Part shown: in pieces, positions 8,742 to 16,879 of the stretch
How the letters are laid out: each line of letters begins with the position of its first letter
Numbering within the stretch: position 1 is the stretch's first letter
From: an uncultured Nitrospina sp.
GTDB lineage: Bacteria > Nitrospinota > Nitrospinia > Nitrospinales > VA-1
Direction: 5' to 3'
Length of the DNA stretch: 61,189 nucleotides
Assembly: GCA_937891765.1 (NCBI GenBank)
Contig: CALAGQ010000005.1
Span: 1-61,189 of the forward strand
The notes under the pieces: generated by a model
The model's database searches: none
What the model saw: only the letters and a program-made list of their open reading frames with translations
What the model was told of the DNA's origin: nothing
Program-made: the position numbers and the translations under genes

Positions 8742-9956
8742 ATGAACAAAAACACCAACCCTCAAAATTTCGAAGTTGCTGACCCATATGGCATCCTCTA
8801 CCTATTACCCCCGCCGAAACCGTGGAAAGCTACGGAGTGGTATTCCACATCCATCGCCGGCATGCCTTTGCTGTTAAGAAATATTCTGACTCTTCAGCGT
8901 TCCGGACTCCATAACCTGACCCTCTTTATAGATGCCGAGGAAACAGAAAAATTAGCCCTCTTAGTTGAGAAAAATTCTCGCATCACCGCAAAAATTAATT
9001 GGATTACAAAACCCGAGCAGTTAAAAGAAACACTGCAAAACCGAAAAAGCAGGATTCTGTTTTTTAACGGATCAGCTCTTCACGACAAAAAAGAGGTTCG
9101 TTTCCTTTATGAAGCTGAAAAAACAAAAACTCCTGAAGTTTTACCCATAAGCAGTGATCAATTGGAATCATTGATAGAAAAAATCCAACTGAACAGCGAA
9201 AAAGAACTCCGAGAAACGTTTGAAAGCGAAAGCGCCATTTTGTATGTACCTGGGGCGGAACAAAACCAAATACAGGAGCCAAAAGATTTTAATACTCTGC
9301 ATGAGCAATTGCTTAAAGGTTCCGGCCAAAACCATGACAGCACCATCACCCGATTCCTGTCGCGTCCGGTTTCAAGGAAGTTGACCCGCTTTTTTTTGAA
9401 CACACCGATCACCCCCAACCAGATCACACTGTTTAGCTTTGCTGTGGGATTAGGATCAGCCCTGTGCTTTGCACAGGGAACTTACCAGATGAACCTGACA
9501 GGCGCCCTCTTGTTATTATTTTCAACATGGGTGGATGGAGCAGACGGAGAAATCGCCAGATTGAAATTTATGGAAACAGAATTAGGTGGCAAGCTCGACA
9601 TTGCCTGCGACAACATTGTTCACTTCTTTGTATTTGGAGCTATTGGCTTGGGGGTGAGCGAGGCAACAGGCGATAAAACTTATATGTACGTAGGGGGATT
9701 GGCCGCGTTTGCAAGCTTGACCTCCTTCATTCTTCTAGGTGCCTCCCTTATCAAGAAAAGCTCCACCTCATTACCGGAATCGCAGTCCTCTCTAGCAGAC
9801 AAACTCGCCAACCGGGACTTCATTCATTTTCTTATGTTGATGGCTTTGATCGATTTAGTGAATGTGTTTATATTTATCACCGCTGGGGGCGCCACCATCT
9901 TCGCCACCTATCTGATCTATCTACGCATCGTTGCTAAAAGTCCTGCGCACGCTTAA
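8742..9956 (+). CDS. CDP-alcohol phosphotransferase with a degenerate nucleotidyltransferase-like N-terminus
   Basis: The C-terminal half (residues about 205-404) is a membrane CDP-alcohol phosphatidyltransferase. Its motif D-G-A-D-G-x-x-A-R-x8-G-x3-D-x3-D starts near residue 264 and has all catalytic Asp residues. Several hydrophobic segments follow. The N-terminal 200 residues resemble a sugar-1-phosphate nucleotidyltransferase (GMPLLLRNILTLQRSGL) but lack the G-x-G-(T/S)-R nucleotide loop. The arrangement matches the bifunctional IPCT/DIPPS proteins that make di-myo-inositol phosphate or inositol phospholipids, with the first activity apparently lost here. A separate cytidylyltransferase gene converges with it six bases away and could replace that activity. 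The substrate is inferred from context. Confidence 0.75.
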   Translation: MNKNTNPQNFEVADPYGILYLLPPPKPWKATEWYSTSIAGMPLLLRNILTLQRSGLHNLTLFIDAEETEKLALLVEKNSRITAKINWITKPEQLKETLQNRKSRILFFNGSALHDKKEVRFLYEAEKTKTPEVLPISSDQLESLIEKIQLNSEKELRETFESESAILYVPGAEQNQIQEPKDFNTLHEQLLKGSGQNHDSTITRFLSRPVSRKLTRFFLNTPITPNQITLFSFAVGLGSALCFAQGTYQMNLTGALLLLFSTWVDGADGEIARLKFMETELGGKLDIACDNIVHFFVFGAIGLGVSEATGDKTYMYVGGLAAFASLTSFILLGASLIKKSSTSLPESQSSLADKLANRDFIHFLMLMALIDLVNVFIFITAGGATIFATYLIYLRIVAKSPAHA

Positions 9957-9962
9957 ACAGCT

Positions 9963-10679
9963 TCAGGAATTGGCGAGCAAATAGCTTTCAGCCTGTCTGT
10001 ACCTTTCCGGGTCATCAATATCTATCCAGAACAGGCCATCGACCGGCATAAAGCGTACCCGACCTTCCCGTGCCATGATACGAATCCCTCCTGAAAGTGA
10101 GTCGTCACCCGAGTCCCGCATAGATCGCTCTAAGGCCGAAAACAAAACCGGATTACAAAGAAAGATTCCCGTATCAAAACAGTTATACTCCTCAATTCCC
10201 TTACCTATATTTTGGATCAGACCTTTATCTGCCATCACCCGAGTCACATCATCCATATCAACCATGGGATTTTTCAGATCTTGGTCCACCGCCAAAACGA
10301 TCTCATCTTCGGCCAGAGGAAAGTCGATCATTTTACGAGCAATACCGGGATCAAAAAGATGGTCTCCCATTAACAGGAAAAAAGGCTCATTTAAAAAAGC
10401 CTTTGCTTTAAGCACCGACAAACCGTTGGCCTTTTCCCAATCTTCATTTTCAATCACCGTGACAGGCACATCAATTTTGCCTGCCAAATCCTCAAGAAAA
10501 GCACGAACTTGATCCCTTCGATACCCCACCACCGCATAAAACTCATCCACTCCCGCCTCTAAAGCAGAACGAATGACTCGTTCAACAAGAGGAACATCCA
10601 AAAGGGAAGCAAGCGGCTTACTGTCGGACAGAGATTTTAAGCGGCTCCCCTTTCCAGCTACAATGATTAAACACTTCAT
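9963..10679 (-). CDS. CTP:inositol-1-phosphate cytidylyltransferase-like nucleotidyltransferase
   Basis: A 238-residue soluble nucleotidyltransferase with an intact N-terminal nucleotide loop (AGKGSRLKSLSDSKPLASLLDVPLVER written in short: residues 8-33) and a metal-binding D in LLMGDHLFDP. It has the size and motifs of the IPCT domain that makes CDP-inositol from inositol 1-phosphate and CTP. The linked inositol-phosphate synthase and two CDP-alcohol phosphotransferases support that substrate over a sugar. It is the last gene of the operon 12387-9963 and converges with the fused phosphotransferase gene. Other sugar or choline phosphate substrates remain possible. Confidence 0.7.
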   Translation of the reverse strand: MKCLIIVAGKGSRLKSLSDSKPLASLLDVPLVERVIRSALEAGVDEFYAVVGYRRDQVRAFLEDLAGKIDVPVTVIENEDWEKANGLSVLKAKAFLNEPFFLLMGDHLFDPGIARKMIDFPLAEDEIVLAVDQDLKNPMVDMDDVTRVMADKGLIQNIGKGIEEYNCFDTGIFLCNPVLFSALERSMRDSGDDSLSGGIRIMAREGRVRFMPVDGLFWIDIDDPERYRQAESYLLANS

Positions 10680-10732
10680 AATATTAATAACCCATTTCAG
10701 CGAAAAAAATTTCTATCAAAACTAAAAATAGC

Positions 10733-11740
10733 CTAATTCGTCTCTTCCTGAGCGACTTTGACCAGATCAAAAGGTTTTTGTGAATATTCCAGGCCTATGG
10801 AAAACCCCCAAACCACCCAGACGATTTCCCGAACCCGCCTGATGAGAGCCGCAGCAACGCCCAACGCGGGCTGACCCGCTATCGCTTCCGTTGCAATCAT
10901 AAAAATAGCTTCCTGACTACCCAGTCCCGCAGGAATAAAAAATGTTCCTGCCCGAACCAGTTCAATGAGTGTTTCCAGAATTATGGCCTCAATAATTGTA
11001 ATAGGATGACCCAAAAAATAAAAAATGATAAATATTTCCAGGGCGCCCAAATACCAATTAACAAGATTCATAAATAGCGCTGAGATAAAGTGCCTCTTGT
11101 CACAGGTATAAAATTGTATCAACCTCTCATCCATATCGTGAATCTGGTGGATAAATTTTTCCAGCCGTTGGCCAAACTTTCGTTGACTAAGCCAGTTGCC
11201 CGTCAATGACGTGATCTTGTAGCGTTGGACAATGTAGAATAATAAAATTCCAATAGTGATTGCGCTGAAACTGATAATGGCGAAAAGATGAAAGCTCTCT
11301 GGAAGGTCTGATCCCATCAATATAAGGAAAACACCCGTAGCCATGAACAAAACCATCGAAATCATATGAGTGGATTCGGCAAGAATCAGCGACGCGGTCC
11401 CCTCTCTGTAACGGATTCCATAATGATGCTTAAGGATGAAGCCTTTAATGGGCGCTCCTCCCCAAGCGCTGAAAGGCAGCATTTTGGCGAAAGCTGCGCC
11501 CACCATTCGAACCTTCCAAAGGTCGTACAGCCATCGTTTAGTGAATTGTGTGCTGGGCAAAGTAAACTGCCAGGCAAGGGTATCAACAACAAAGGCTATT
11601 TTATAAACGACCAACACAACCAAAATACCCCAGCCTATTTCTATTAACTGGGACCAAACCAAAGGAATGTCTGTATGGCTCAACACAAAAACAAGCAGAC
11701 CAACACCTATCAACAGATAAAGAATTTTCAAGGGTTTCAT
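10733..11740 (-). CDS. LPG-synthase-type integral membrane protein (UPF0104/AglD-like)
   Basis: About eight transmembrane segments and family blocks PFSAWGGAPIKGF, AESTHMISM and PAGLGSQEAIF place it in the lysylphosphatidylglycerol synthase transmembrane (PF03706) family. Related proteins act as flippases or lipid-modifying partners in polar lipid and glycolipid pathways. I start it at ATG 11740 because the frame upstream (to 11872) lies inside the preceding gene. The first codons then encode MKPLKILYLLIGVG, a normal membrane-entry segment. It begins five bases after the upstream CDP-alcohol phosphotransferase stop, so the two are co-transcribed. A role in moving or modifying an inositol lipid is inferred from context. 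Confidence 0.7.
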   Translation of the reverse strand: MKPLKILYLLIGVGLLVFVLSHTDIPLVWSQLIEIGWGILVVLVVYKIAFVVDTLAWQFTLPSTQFTKRWLYDLWKVRMVGAAFAKMLPFSAWGGAPIKGFILKHHYGIRYREGTASLILAESTHMISMVLFMATGVFLILMGSDLPESFHLFAIISFSAITIGILLFYIVQRYKITSLTGNWLSQRKFGQRLEKFIHQIHDMDERLIQFYTCDKRHFISALFMNLVNWYLGALEIFIIFYFLGHPITIIEAIILETLIELVRAGTFFIPAGLGSQEAIFMIATEAIAGQPALGVAAALIRRVREIVWVVWGFSIGLEYSQKPFDLVKVAQEETN

Positions 11741-11745
11741 AGCTG

Positions 11746-12387
11746 TCACACGTGCCAACGACGAGCACTGCGGGTGAACTGCAGGCACCAATAGGCCTGG
11801 GCGCCAATCGCGGCTGGAGGAAGAAGGTACCAAAGCACGCCTCCCACGCTCAAAAATAATACTATGAAACAAAAATCGCTGCGGACAACACGCGCGTTAA
11901 ACACAAACCGGTCCATGTCCGTATCGTCATCCTTCTTCGTCGATTCCTCGTGAGCCAACTGGCTGGCATGAGGTTTGGTCTTATTCTGGTAAAGCTCCAA
12001 TCCATAATTGATGGTGCCGCCTAAGCCCGCGGCGATACCAGACCACAACCACCATTTCTGTCCTGTTGCTGAAGTTGCCCCCCACCCCAGGCAAACAAAG
12101 AAAAAAGTATGAACAACCCAATCGACGAAGGTGTCGAATCTCATTCCAAAAATACTTCGCATATTCTTGAGGCGGGCAATTTCACCGTCACAGTTGTCGA
12201 GTACATAGCCACCGAACAGCAAAAACGCACCAATAAGCAGTGATGCATAGCTTCCAAACAGACAGGCGACTCCAGCGGTCAGACCGAACACTAGAGACAA
12301 AGCGGTGATCTGGTTAGGCGTGATTGATGTACGCATCAATAACAGGGTAAGCCGATAAGAAAAATGTCGGATCAATGGCAACCAATG
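11746..12387 (-). CDS. CDP-alcohol phosphotransferase (second copy)
   Basis: A compact membrane phosphotransferase of about 211-213 residues. Numbering from TTG 12381, the full motif is D62-x2-D65-G66-x2-A69-R70-x8-G79-x3-D83-x3-D87. Such enzymes transfer a phospho-alcohol head group from a CDP-alcohol to a lipid or sugar alcohol, releasing CMP. The frame has no ATG. TTG 12387 is 14 bases after GGAGG and TTG 12381 is 20 bases after it, and the frame is open further upstream to a stop, so the start is uncertain. It heads the operon with the membrane protein and cytidylyltransferase. Having two phosphotransferases suggests two sequential or alternative head-group transfers. Confidence 0.75.
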   Translation of the reverse strand, partial: HWLPLIRHFSYRLTLLLMRTSITPNQITALSLVFGLTAGVACLFGSYASLLIGAFLLFGGYVLDNCDGEIARLKNMRSIFGMRFDTFVDWVVHTFFFVCLGWGATSATGQKWWLWSGIAAGLGGTINYGLELYQNKTKPHASQLAHEESTKKDDDTDMDRFVFNARVVRSDFCFIVLFLSVGGVLWYLLPPAAIGAQAYWCLQFTRSARRWHV

Positions 12388-12828
12388 TTGGGGTGCCTCC
12401 AGCTTTTGTTCAGGTGGGTTCTTAAAGGATTCAGAAATGATATGACTACCCGGTCGGGATTGTTGGAATATTGTTTAAAAATTACGGAGCAGGTAAAAAT
12501 TAAACCTGATAAAGTTTATCGAAGTCCCTCTATAACTTAGTGCCAAAACCATAAAACTCATGATTCTTCAGCCTGAACAAACCTTACTTTCAAGACCCAC
12601 GTTTTGCAATGAAAAATTCCAGTCGAATGTCCACCCTGACCAATATCCCCCCATTATCGGCCCGCTCATTGTTAAATATTTGCTTCGTAAATGGGGAATA
12701 TGAGTTAAGTTAGCTTATTTCAAGAGCTTAAAGATATCATACTCTTTTATCCTTTATCCTGCCCCCTTAAACCCATGAATTTTAAAGCAAATCCTCCCTT
12801 TTTGAGGCTTAAAAAAGCCGGTTTTTCA
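12388..12828. other. Non-coding gap upstream of tsaB
   Basis: About 440 AT-rich bases with no ORF I can support. The notable structure is a small hairpin GGCTT-aaaa-AAGCC followed by T-rich sequence near 12806-12827. It could end stray transcription just upstream of the tsaB promoter. Confidence 0.4.
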
Positions 12829-12857
12829 TTGACTTTCACCAACCTATCCCCTATGTT
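12829..12857 (+). promoter_or_regulatory. Promoter of the leader ORF-tsaB operon
   Basis: TTGACT (12829-12834), a 17-base spacer and TATGTT (12852-12857) form a good sigma70-type promoter about 30 bases before the leader ORF. Confidence 0.5.
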
Positions 12858-12883
12858 TAAATTAAGTCTTCAGGAGTAATCCG

Positions 12884-12934
12884 ATGTTCCTCTCGTTGAA
12901 ATTCCATCTACATTTCCAGAACGTGAAGCGATGA
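12884..12934 (+). CDS. 16-residue leader ORF coupled to tsaB
   Basis: AGGAG (12872-12876) lies seven bases before ATG 12884, an ideal spacing. The frame encodes 16 residues (MFLSLKFHLHFQNVKR) and its TGA overlaps the tsaB ATG as ATGA. tsaB itself has no good ribosome-binding site, so its translation is probably coupled to this leader. The peptide itself may have no function. Confidence 0.45.
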   Translation: MFLSLKFHLHFQNVKR

Positions 12935-13638
12935 TTATATTGGGACTTGATGCCTCTACACCTAAAGGAAGTGTTGCGCTTCTAGATGGAGAGCACATCA
13001 TTGCCGAGTCTATCAGCTCTTCAGCGTTTTCGGACCAGCTTCTGGTTATGCTGGATGAAGTTTTGAGGGGAATAGAGGGTGGACTCGAAAAAGTGGATGG
13101 GTTCTGTGTCACAACGGGCCCCGGTTCTTTTACCGGACTCCGGGTTGGCGTCAGCCTGATAAAAGGTTTGGTTCTGGCCACAGAAAAGCCATTCTGGGGA
13201 ATCAACACGCTGGAAGCATATGCTAATTTAGTCAAACCCATTTCCCAACCGATTTGCCCGGTTCTGGATGCCAGAAAAAAGGAAGTCTATACTGCAAGGT
13301 TTAAATATTCCGGAGAACAACTAGTCAGAGAGACCCCGGATCAGGCCGTTTCTCCCCAGGAGTTATGCGATCTGACCCAGGAACCCACTGTGTTTTTAGG
13401 CGGTGGGCTGGAGCCTTATGGAGACACCCTTTCCTCTCAATTGGGAAACAGGTTTATCGACCAGGCCCCGGTCAAAAACCAAACGGTTGCCGCCAGCGCG
13501 GCTCAACTTGCCTTCAGTCGATTCGGGGCAAATCCCTGTTTTGATCTGGACGCCTTGACCATCCATTATGTCAGAAAATCGGAAGCCGAATTAAACCGTA
13601 AAATATTTAATCAGGAGGTTGTAAAGCATGGACATTAA
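12931..13638 (+). CDS. tsaB: tRNA threonylcarbamoyladenosine biosynthesis protein TsaB
   Basis: Partner of TsaD (with TsaE) in adding the threonylcarbamoyl group to A37 of ANN-decoding tRNAs. The N-terminal ASKHA fold is clear: ILGLDASTPKGSVALL at residues 2-17 and the family signature TTGPGSFTGLRVGVS near residues 62-76. At 235 residues it is the usual TsaB length and lacks the metal-binding histidines of TsaD. It overlaps the 16-codon leader at its start and the DUF465 gene by 11 bases at its end, so all three are likely translationally coupled. Confidence 0.93.
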   Translation: MIILGLDASTPKGSVALLDGEHIIAESISSSAFSDQLLVMLDEVLRGIEGGLEKVDGFCVTTGPGSFTGLRVGVSLIKGLVLATEKPFWGINTLEAYANLVKPISQPICPVLDARKKEVYTARFKYSGEQLVRETPDQAVSPQELCDLTQEPTVFLGGGLEPYGDTLSSQLGNRFIDQAPVKNQTVAASAAQLAFSRFGANPCFDLDALTIHYVRKSEAELNRKIFNQEVVKHGH

Positions 13639-13855
13639 TCCCGCTTTGCTTGAAAAAGTCAAACAGGAAAGTACAGAATTTTGCGAGCTCTATAAAGAGC
13701 ACACTACCCTCAAATTGAAGGTTGAGGCTTTCAACAAAATGAAGCTCATCACGCCAGAACAGGAGATCGAACACAAAAAATACCAGAAACAGAAACTAAG
13801 CCTCAAAGATCGCATGGAGAAAATTTTAAGCCTCTACGAAGAATCGATTCACTGA
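13628..13855 (+). CDS. DUF465-type small coiled-coil protein
   Basis: A 75-residue protein that is almost entirely charged helix. It has the pattern of the DUF465/YdcH family: an N-terminal helix, a K-x-K-V-E-A-F-N segment, and a C-terminal L-x-L-K-D-R-M-E-K-I helix. Its function is unknown. AGGAGG at 13613-13618 lies inside the end of tsaB and positions ATG 13628 well. It overlaps tsaB and precedes the HDOD gene by 26 bases. Confidence 0.7.
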   Translation: MDINPALLEKVKQESTEFCELYKEHTTLKLKVEAFNKMKLITPEQEIEHKKYQKQKLSLKDRMEKILSLYEESIH

Positions 13856-13881
13856 CAATCATCTCAGACGCGACGAATCTT

Positions 13882-14742
13882 ATGAAAGAAAAACTGATCG
13901 CCTTGGTAGAAGAGAAAGGCGATCTCCCGCCGCTTCCTGATATTCTGATGAATCTGGATAAAAAAATCAATGACCCGGACTGCGATATTGTGGAAGTCTC
14001 CGGCATCATTGAATCCGAGCCTGTTTTGTCCGGCCGGCTGATCAAACTCGCAAACAGCGTTCTGTTTGGTGGGGGGCGAGAAAAGACCGAAGACCTGAAC
14101 GACGCAGTTATGCGGCTGGGTGTAAAGATGGTACTGGATATGGCCTACACCGTGAAACTCCCCGGCCTCTTCAACAAAGCAAAAGGCTTCAACCAAATAC
14201 ACTTCTGGACCCACTCGCTGGGTGTCGCCTATCTCACCCGTTCACTGGCCCATATGGTCAAAATATCCTATGAGGAAATCGAATTCGCCTACCTTTGCGG
14301 TTTGATGCACGATATCGGAATCGTCGTTTTTGACCATCTGATTCCTGATGAGTACACCGAGTTTCTCAAACAAATAAAATCATCCGATCTAACCCTTGCG
14401 GAAAATGAAGAAGGAACGTTCGGCATCACCCATGCTGAACTGGGAGCTCGGTTCATCGAAAAATGGTGGCCGGTTTCGCCAGGTCTGGTAGACGCCATTC
14501 GCGTCCACCATGATTCACCCGGAGATGATGGCAACGTCAAACATATTGCCCACCTTCTCGCCACCGCCAACCTGCTCGCGAACCAGAACGAATTCAGCAA
14601 TGGCATCGTCCCGGAAAACACCGCACCTCTCGAATACGGTGTTCTGGACAAGCTGGATCTGGATTCCGAAGAACTGGGAATCCTGATTGAGAACACAAAA
14701 GAAGGACTGGAGGCCGCCCAAGCCATCCTCGGCAGCAACTAA
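13882..14742 (+). CDS. HDOD-domain protein
   Basis: A 286-residue protein whose residues about 12-210 form an HDOD domain, the HD-related output or signalling module. It has LPPLPDILMNLDKKINDPD at the start and a GLMHDIGIVVFDHL block around residues 138-151. HDOD proteins lack the full HD metal site and are tied to signalling and stress control; no receiver or c-di-GMP domain is fused here. It is the last gene of the tsaB operon. Its stop overlaps the stop of the convergent flavoprotein gene by four bases. Confidence 0.85.
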   Translation: MKEKLIALVEEKGDLPPLPDILMNLDKKINDPDCDIVEVSGIIESEPVLSGRLIKLANSVLFGGGREKTEDLNDAVMRLGVKMVLDMAYTVKLPGLFNKAKGFNQIHFWTHSLGVAYLTRSLAHMVKISYEEIEFAYLCGLMHDIGIVVFDHLIPDEYTEFLKQIKSSDLTLAENEEGTFGITHAELGARFIEKWWPVSPGLVDAIRVHHDSPGDDGNVKHIAHLLATANLLANQNEFSNGIVPENTAPLEYGVLDKLDLDSEELGILIENTKEGLEAAQAILGSN

Positions 14743-16067
14743 GCCTTTCTCAAAGCCACCGTCACATTTCCTTTGAAAGTTCCAACGAAAAGTTGCAACA
14801 AAAACTTCAAAGAAACTACTTTTTCGGCAGGCAGGATATCTCCGATCACACCTACCAGCGTTTCAGCGAGAACCCGATTGGTCGAAAGGCTTTTCATCAC
14901 CCGATTGCAAAAAGGCCGGTTATAAATCAGCCCTTGAAAAATCCGGCTCAACAAAAACTTACCGCCAAATTCTTGCTTTCGCCTCTCGTCATACACAGAT
15001 AGAAAATTCCTGGAAAAATTTGAATTTTTGAATCCACCATGAATCACCTCGCTCGCCAGTTGAGAACTTCTCAATGACAGATAAATGCCTTCCCCGGTAA
15101 AAGGGTCGATAAAACCTGTCGCGTCCCCGACCAACACCAAGCCGCCACAGGGAACCGGTTTGACCGTGAACGCCAAAGACTCCACCGAACGCACAGGTTC
15201 CACCCGTTCCCCACCCTCCAGCATTTTACTGCGGCGAGAGTTTTGCATCAGCACACGATGATAAAACGTTTCTGAATTTTCTCCAGCAAGAGCAGAACCC
15301 TCCACCCCTCCTCCGCGGAGAGCGAGTTTTTCGTCTCCGGTCAAAGTTTTTTGATTCAAGTTCGAACTTCTTCCCCGAACCTCTACCACCAGCACTACAT
15401 TGGCCTTGCCATTTCCGACAGAAGAAATTCCCGTATAACCCGGACGACTGACATGCATATAACAATAGTCTTCAGGCAAACACACGCCCTGCCAGTGAGC
15501 GGAAAAAGCAATTTTAGTATTGCCTTTCGGTTCCCGCTTTAAATTAAATTTCCTCAAAGAAACGGCATTACGTCCCCCGGCATCCACCACCAACTTAGAG
15601 TGAAGCGAAAAAGAAGTTTTCGTTTCATCCCAGCCCTTCACCCCGGCAACACAATCTTCATTGAAAACAAAATCCGTGATCTTATGTTGCTGAAAAACTT
15701 TCACCCCGGCGTTTTGGACCTGTTTTAAAAACAACGCGTCCAACTGGTAACGCGGCACCGACAAGCTCGTCGGACGCAATCCCGTCTTTGCCGAAACGGG
15801 ATAGTCAATGCCCAACTCCGCACTTTCATAAGACGAAATCGCCACACCCTTTAACCGTTTGGGAGCCAAAGCCTCAATGGAACCAAGCACACCCAACTGT
15901 TCAAGAATAGGGTCTGCACCCGGACTGATGAATTCTCCACACACCTTGTCACGCGGAAATTTCGCCTGATCGCAAAGCGCCACGTCATAACCACGGCGGT
16001 TGAGGTCCAACGCCATGGCACAGCCCGCCGGCCCGCCGCCAATGACAATGACATCGAAGGAATTCAT
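14739..16067 (-). CDS. FAD-dependent monooxygenase/reductase of the geranylgeranyl reductase group
   Basis: A 442-residue flavoprotein with an N-terminal FAD-binding GxGxxG (VIGGGPAGCAMALDLNRRG, residues 7-25) and a second FAD block (GLVLVGDATGFIDPFTGEGI) near residues 309-328. It belongs to the geranylgeranyl reductase / aromatic hydroxylase class. It overlaps the upstream methyltransferase by four bases (ATGA). The same flavoprotein-methyltransferase pair accompanies type III polyketide synthases, as in srsB/srsC-type alkylresorcinol pathways, but no such synthase lies in this window. Hydroxylation of a phenolic lipid or quinone is a reasonable guess, not shown. Confidence 0.75.
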   Translation of the reverse strand: MNSFDVIVIGGGPAGCAMALDLNRRGYDVALCDQAKFPRDKVCGEFISPGADPILEQLGVLGSIEALAPKRLKGVAISSYESAELGIDYPVSAKTGLRPTSLSVPRYQLDALFLKQVQNAGVKVFQQHKITDFVFNEDCVAGVKGWDETKTSFSLHSKLVVDAGGRNAVSLRKFNLKREPKGNTKIAFSAHWQGVCLPEDYCYMHVSRPGYTGISSVGNGKANVVLVVEVRGRSSNLNQKTLTGDEKLALRGGGVEGSALAGENSETFYHRVLMQNSRRSKMLEGGERVEPVRSVESLAFTVKPVPCGGLVLVGDATGFIDPFTGEGIYLSLRSSQLASEVIHGGFKNSNFSRNFLSVYDERRKQEFGGKFLLSRIFQGLIYNRPFCNRVMKSLSTNRVLAETLVGVIGDILPAEKVVSLKFLLQLFVGTFKGNVTVALRKA

Positions 16068-16780
16068 GCTTTGCGTGCCACCAAAGCAATGCGGTAAGGA
16101 AAGTGGCGGTGGATTTCAAAAGGATTTATTTCCGCCTCTTGGGCTAGCTCACGAAACTCTTTCGGAGTGAAGGCGTTCATCACCGAAACCGGCGCGTCGT
16201 AACGGGTGAGTCGGTTGCGAGTAAAAATCCGCGTCAGTAAGAATATGGCAGAATGCGCCACCCGACTGCGGTGCAGATCGTTGACCACCATCCCCAACCG
16301 CCCGGCCCGGAATATCGCGCGCAAAATTGCCACCGCCTTCTCCCAACTGAAATGATGCAGGGATAAAGAGTTGACCGCCAAATCAAACACGCCGTCTCTA
16401 AATGGTAAAGAAAGAATATTGCATTGCACCAACTGGATTTCAGGATAAGCAGCAATCTCCTCCCTGGCCAGTTTCAGCATCTTGGCGTTGATATCAACAG
16501 CAGTGATATGGATAGGCACCCCGATTCGACGCGCCATCTGAACCAGCGCTACAGGCTGGTCGGCAGACCCAGTGGCTGCGTCCAACACTCTGAACGGACG
16601 GTCGGCTTTATGGGATTTCAAGAAAGGTTCAACATGATGAAGCAGAACCCGGTAGCCGCTCAGGTAGCGGTTGACCGTGGCAACATCTTGCAGACTGTCC
16701 CGGACCTCTTCATAAGGCGCTTCATCCAGGTCCAGCAATTCATCTCTGAGGTTTCGGGGAGGAAAGAATAATGACTTCAT
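16064..16780 (-). CDS. SAM-dependent methyltransferase
   Basis: A class I methyltransferase of 238 residues. The SAM motif I is FRVLDAATGSADQPVALV (residues 63-80). Motif post-I is the acidic VDIN (about 96-99), followed by FDLAVNSLSLHHF near 133-145. The N-terminal ELLDLDEAPYEEVRDSLQDV and VNRYLSGYR segment is typical of methyltransferases paired with geranylgeranyl-reductase-like flavoproteins and type III PKS. It is translationally coupled to that flavoprotein gene. The likely substrate is a phenolic or quinone ring, by context only. Confidence 0.8.
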   Translation of the reverse strand: MKSLFFPPRNLRDELLDLDEAPYEEVRDSLQDVATVNRYLSGYRVLLHHVEPFLKSHKADRPFRVLDAATGSADQPVALVQMARRIGVPIHITAVDINAKMLKLAREEIAAYPEIQLVQCNILSLPFRDGVFDLAVNSLSLHHFSWEKAVAILRAIFRAGRLGMVVNDLHRSRVAHSAIFLLTRIFTRNRLTRYDAPVSVMNAFTPKEFRELAQEAEINPFEIHRHFPYRIALVARKA

Positions 16781-16782
16781 AC

Positions 16783-16879
16783 CACTAGGCGTGGGGCCAG
16801 TGCGTAATCGCTCGCAAGAACGAGAAAACGCTTGTCCGCAAAATAAAAATATCGCAAATTGCCACGGCGGCTCGCCGGT
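16783..16879. repeat. Mosaic intergenic repeat locus
   Basis: CACTAGGCGTGGGGCCAG at 16783-16800 recurs with one base missing, inverted, at 20971-20987. ATTGCCACGGCGGCTCGCCGGT, cut short here as positions 16858-16879, is the inverted near-copy of the hairpin unit at 51309-51332. Between the two is no gene. The right end touches the stop codon of fxsA. Confidence 0.5.

Noticed and set aside
11741..11872. N-terminal extension of the LPG-synthase-type protein
   Set aside because: It is entirely inside the upstream phosphotransferase gene and adds no family-like sequence before ATG 11740.
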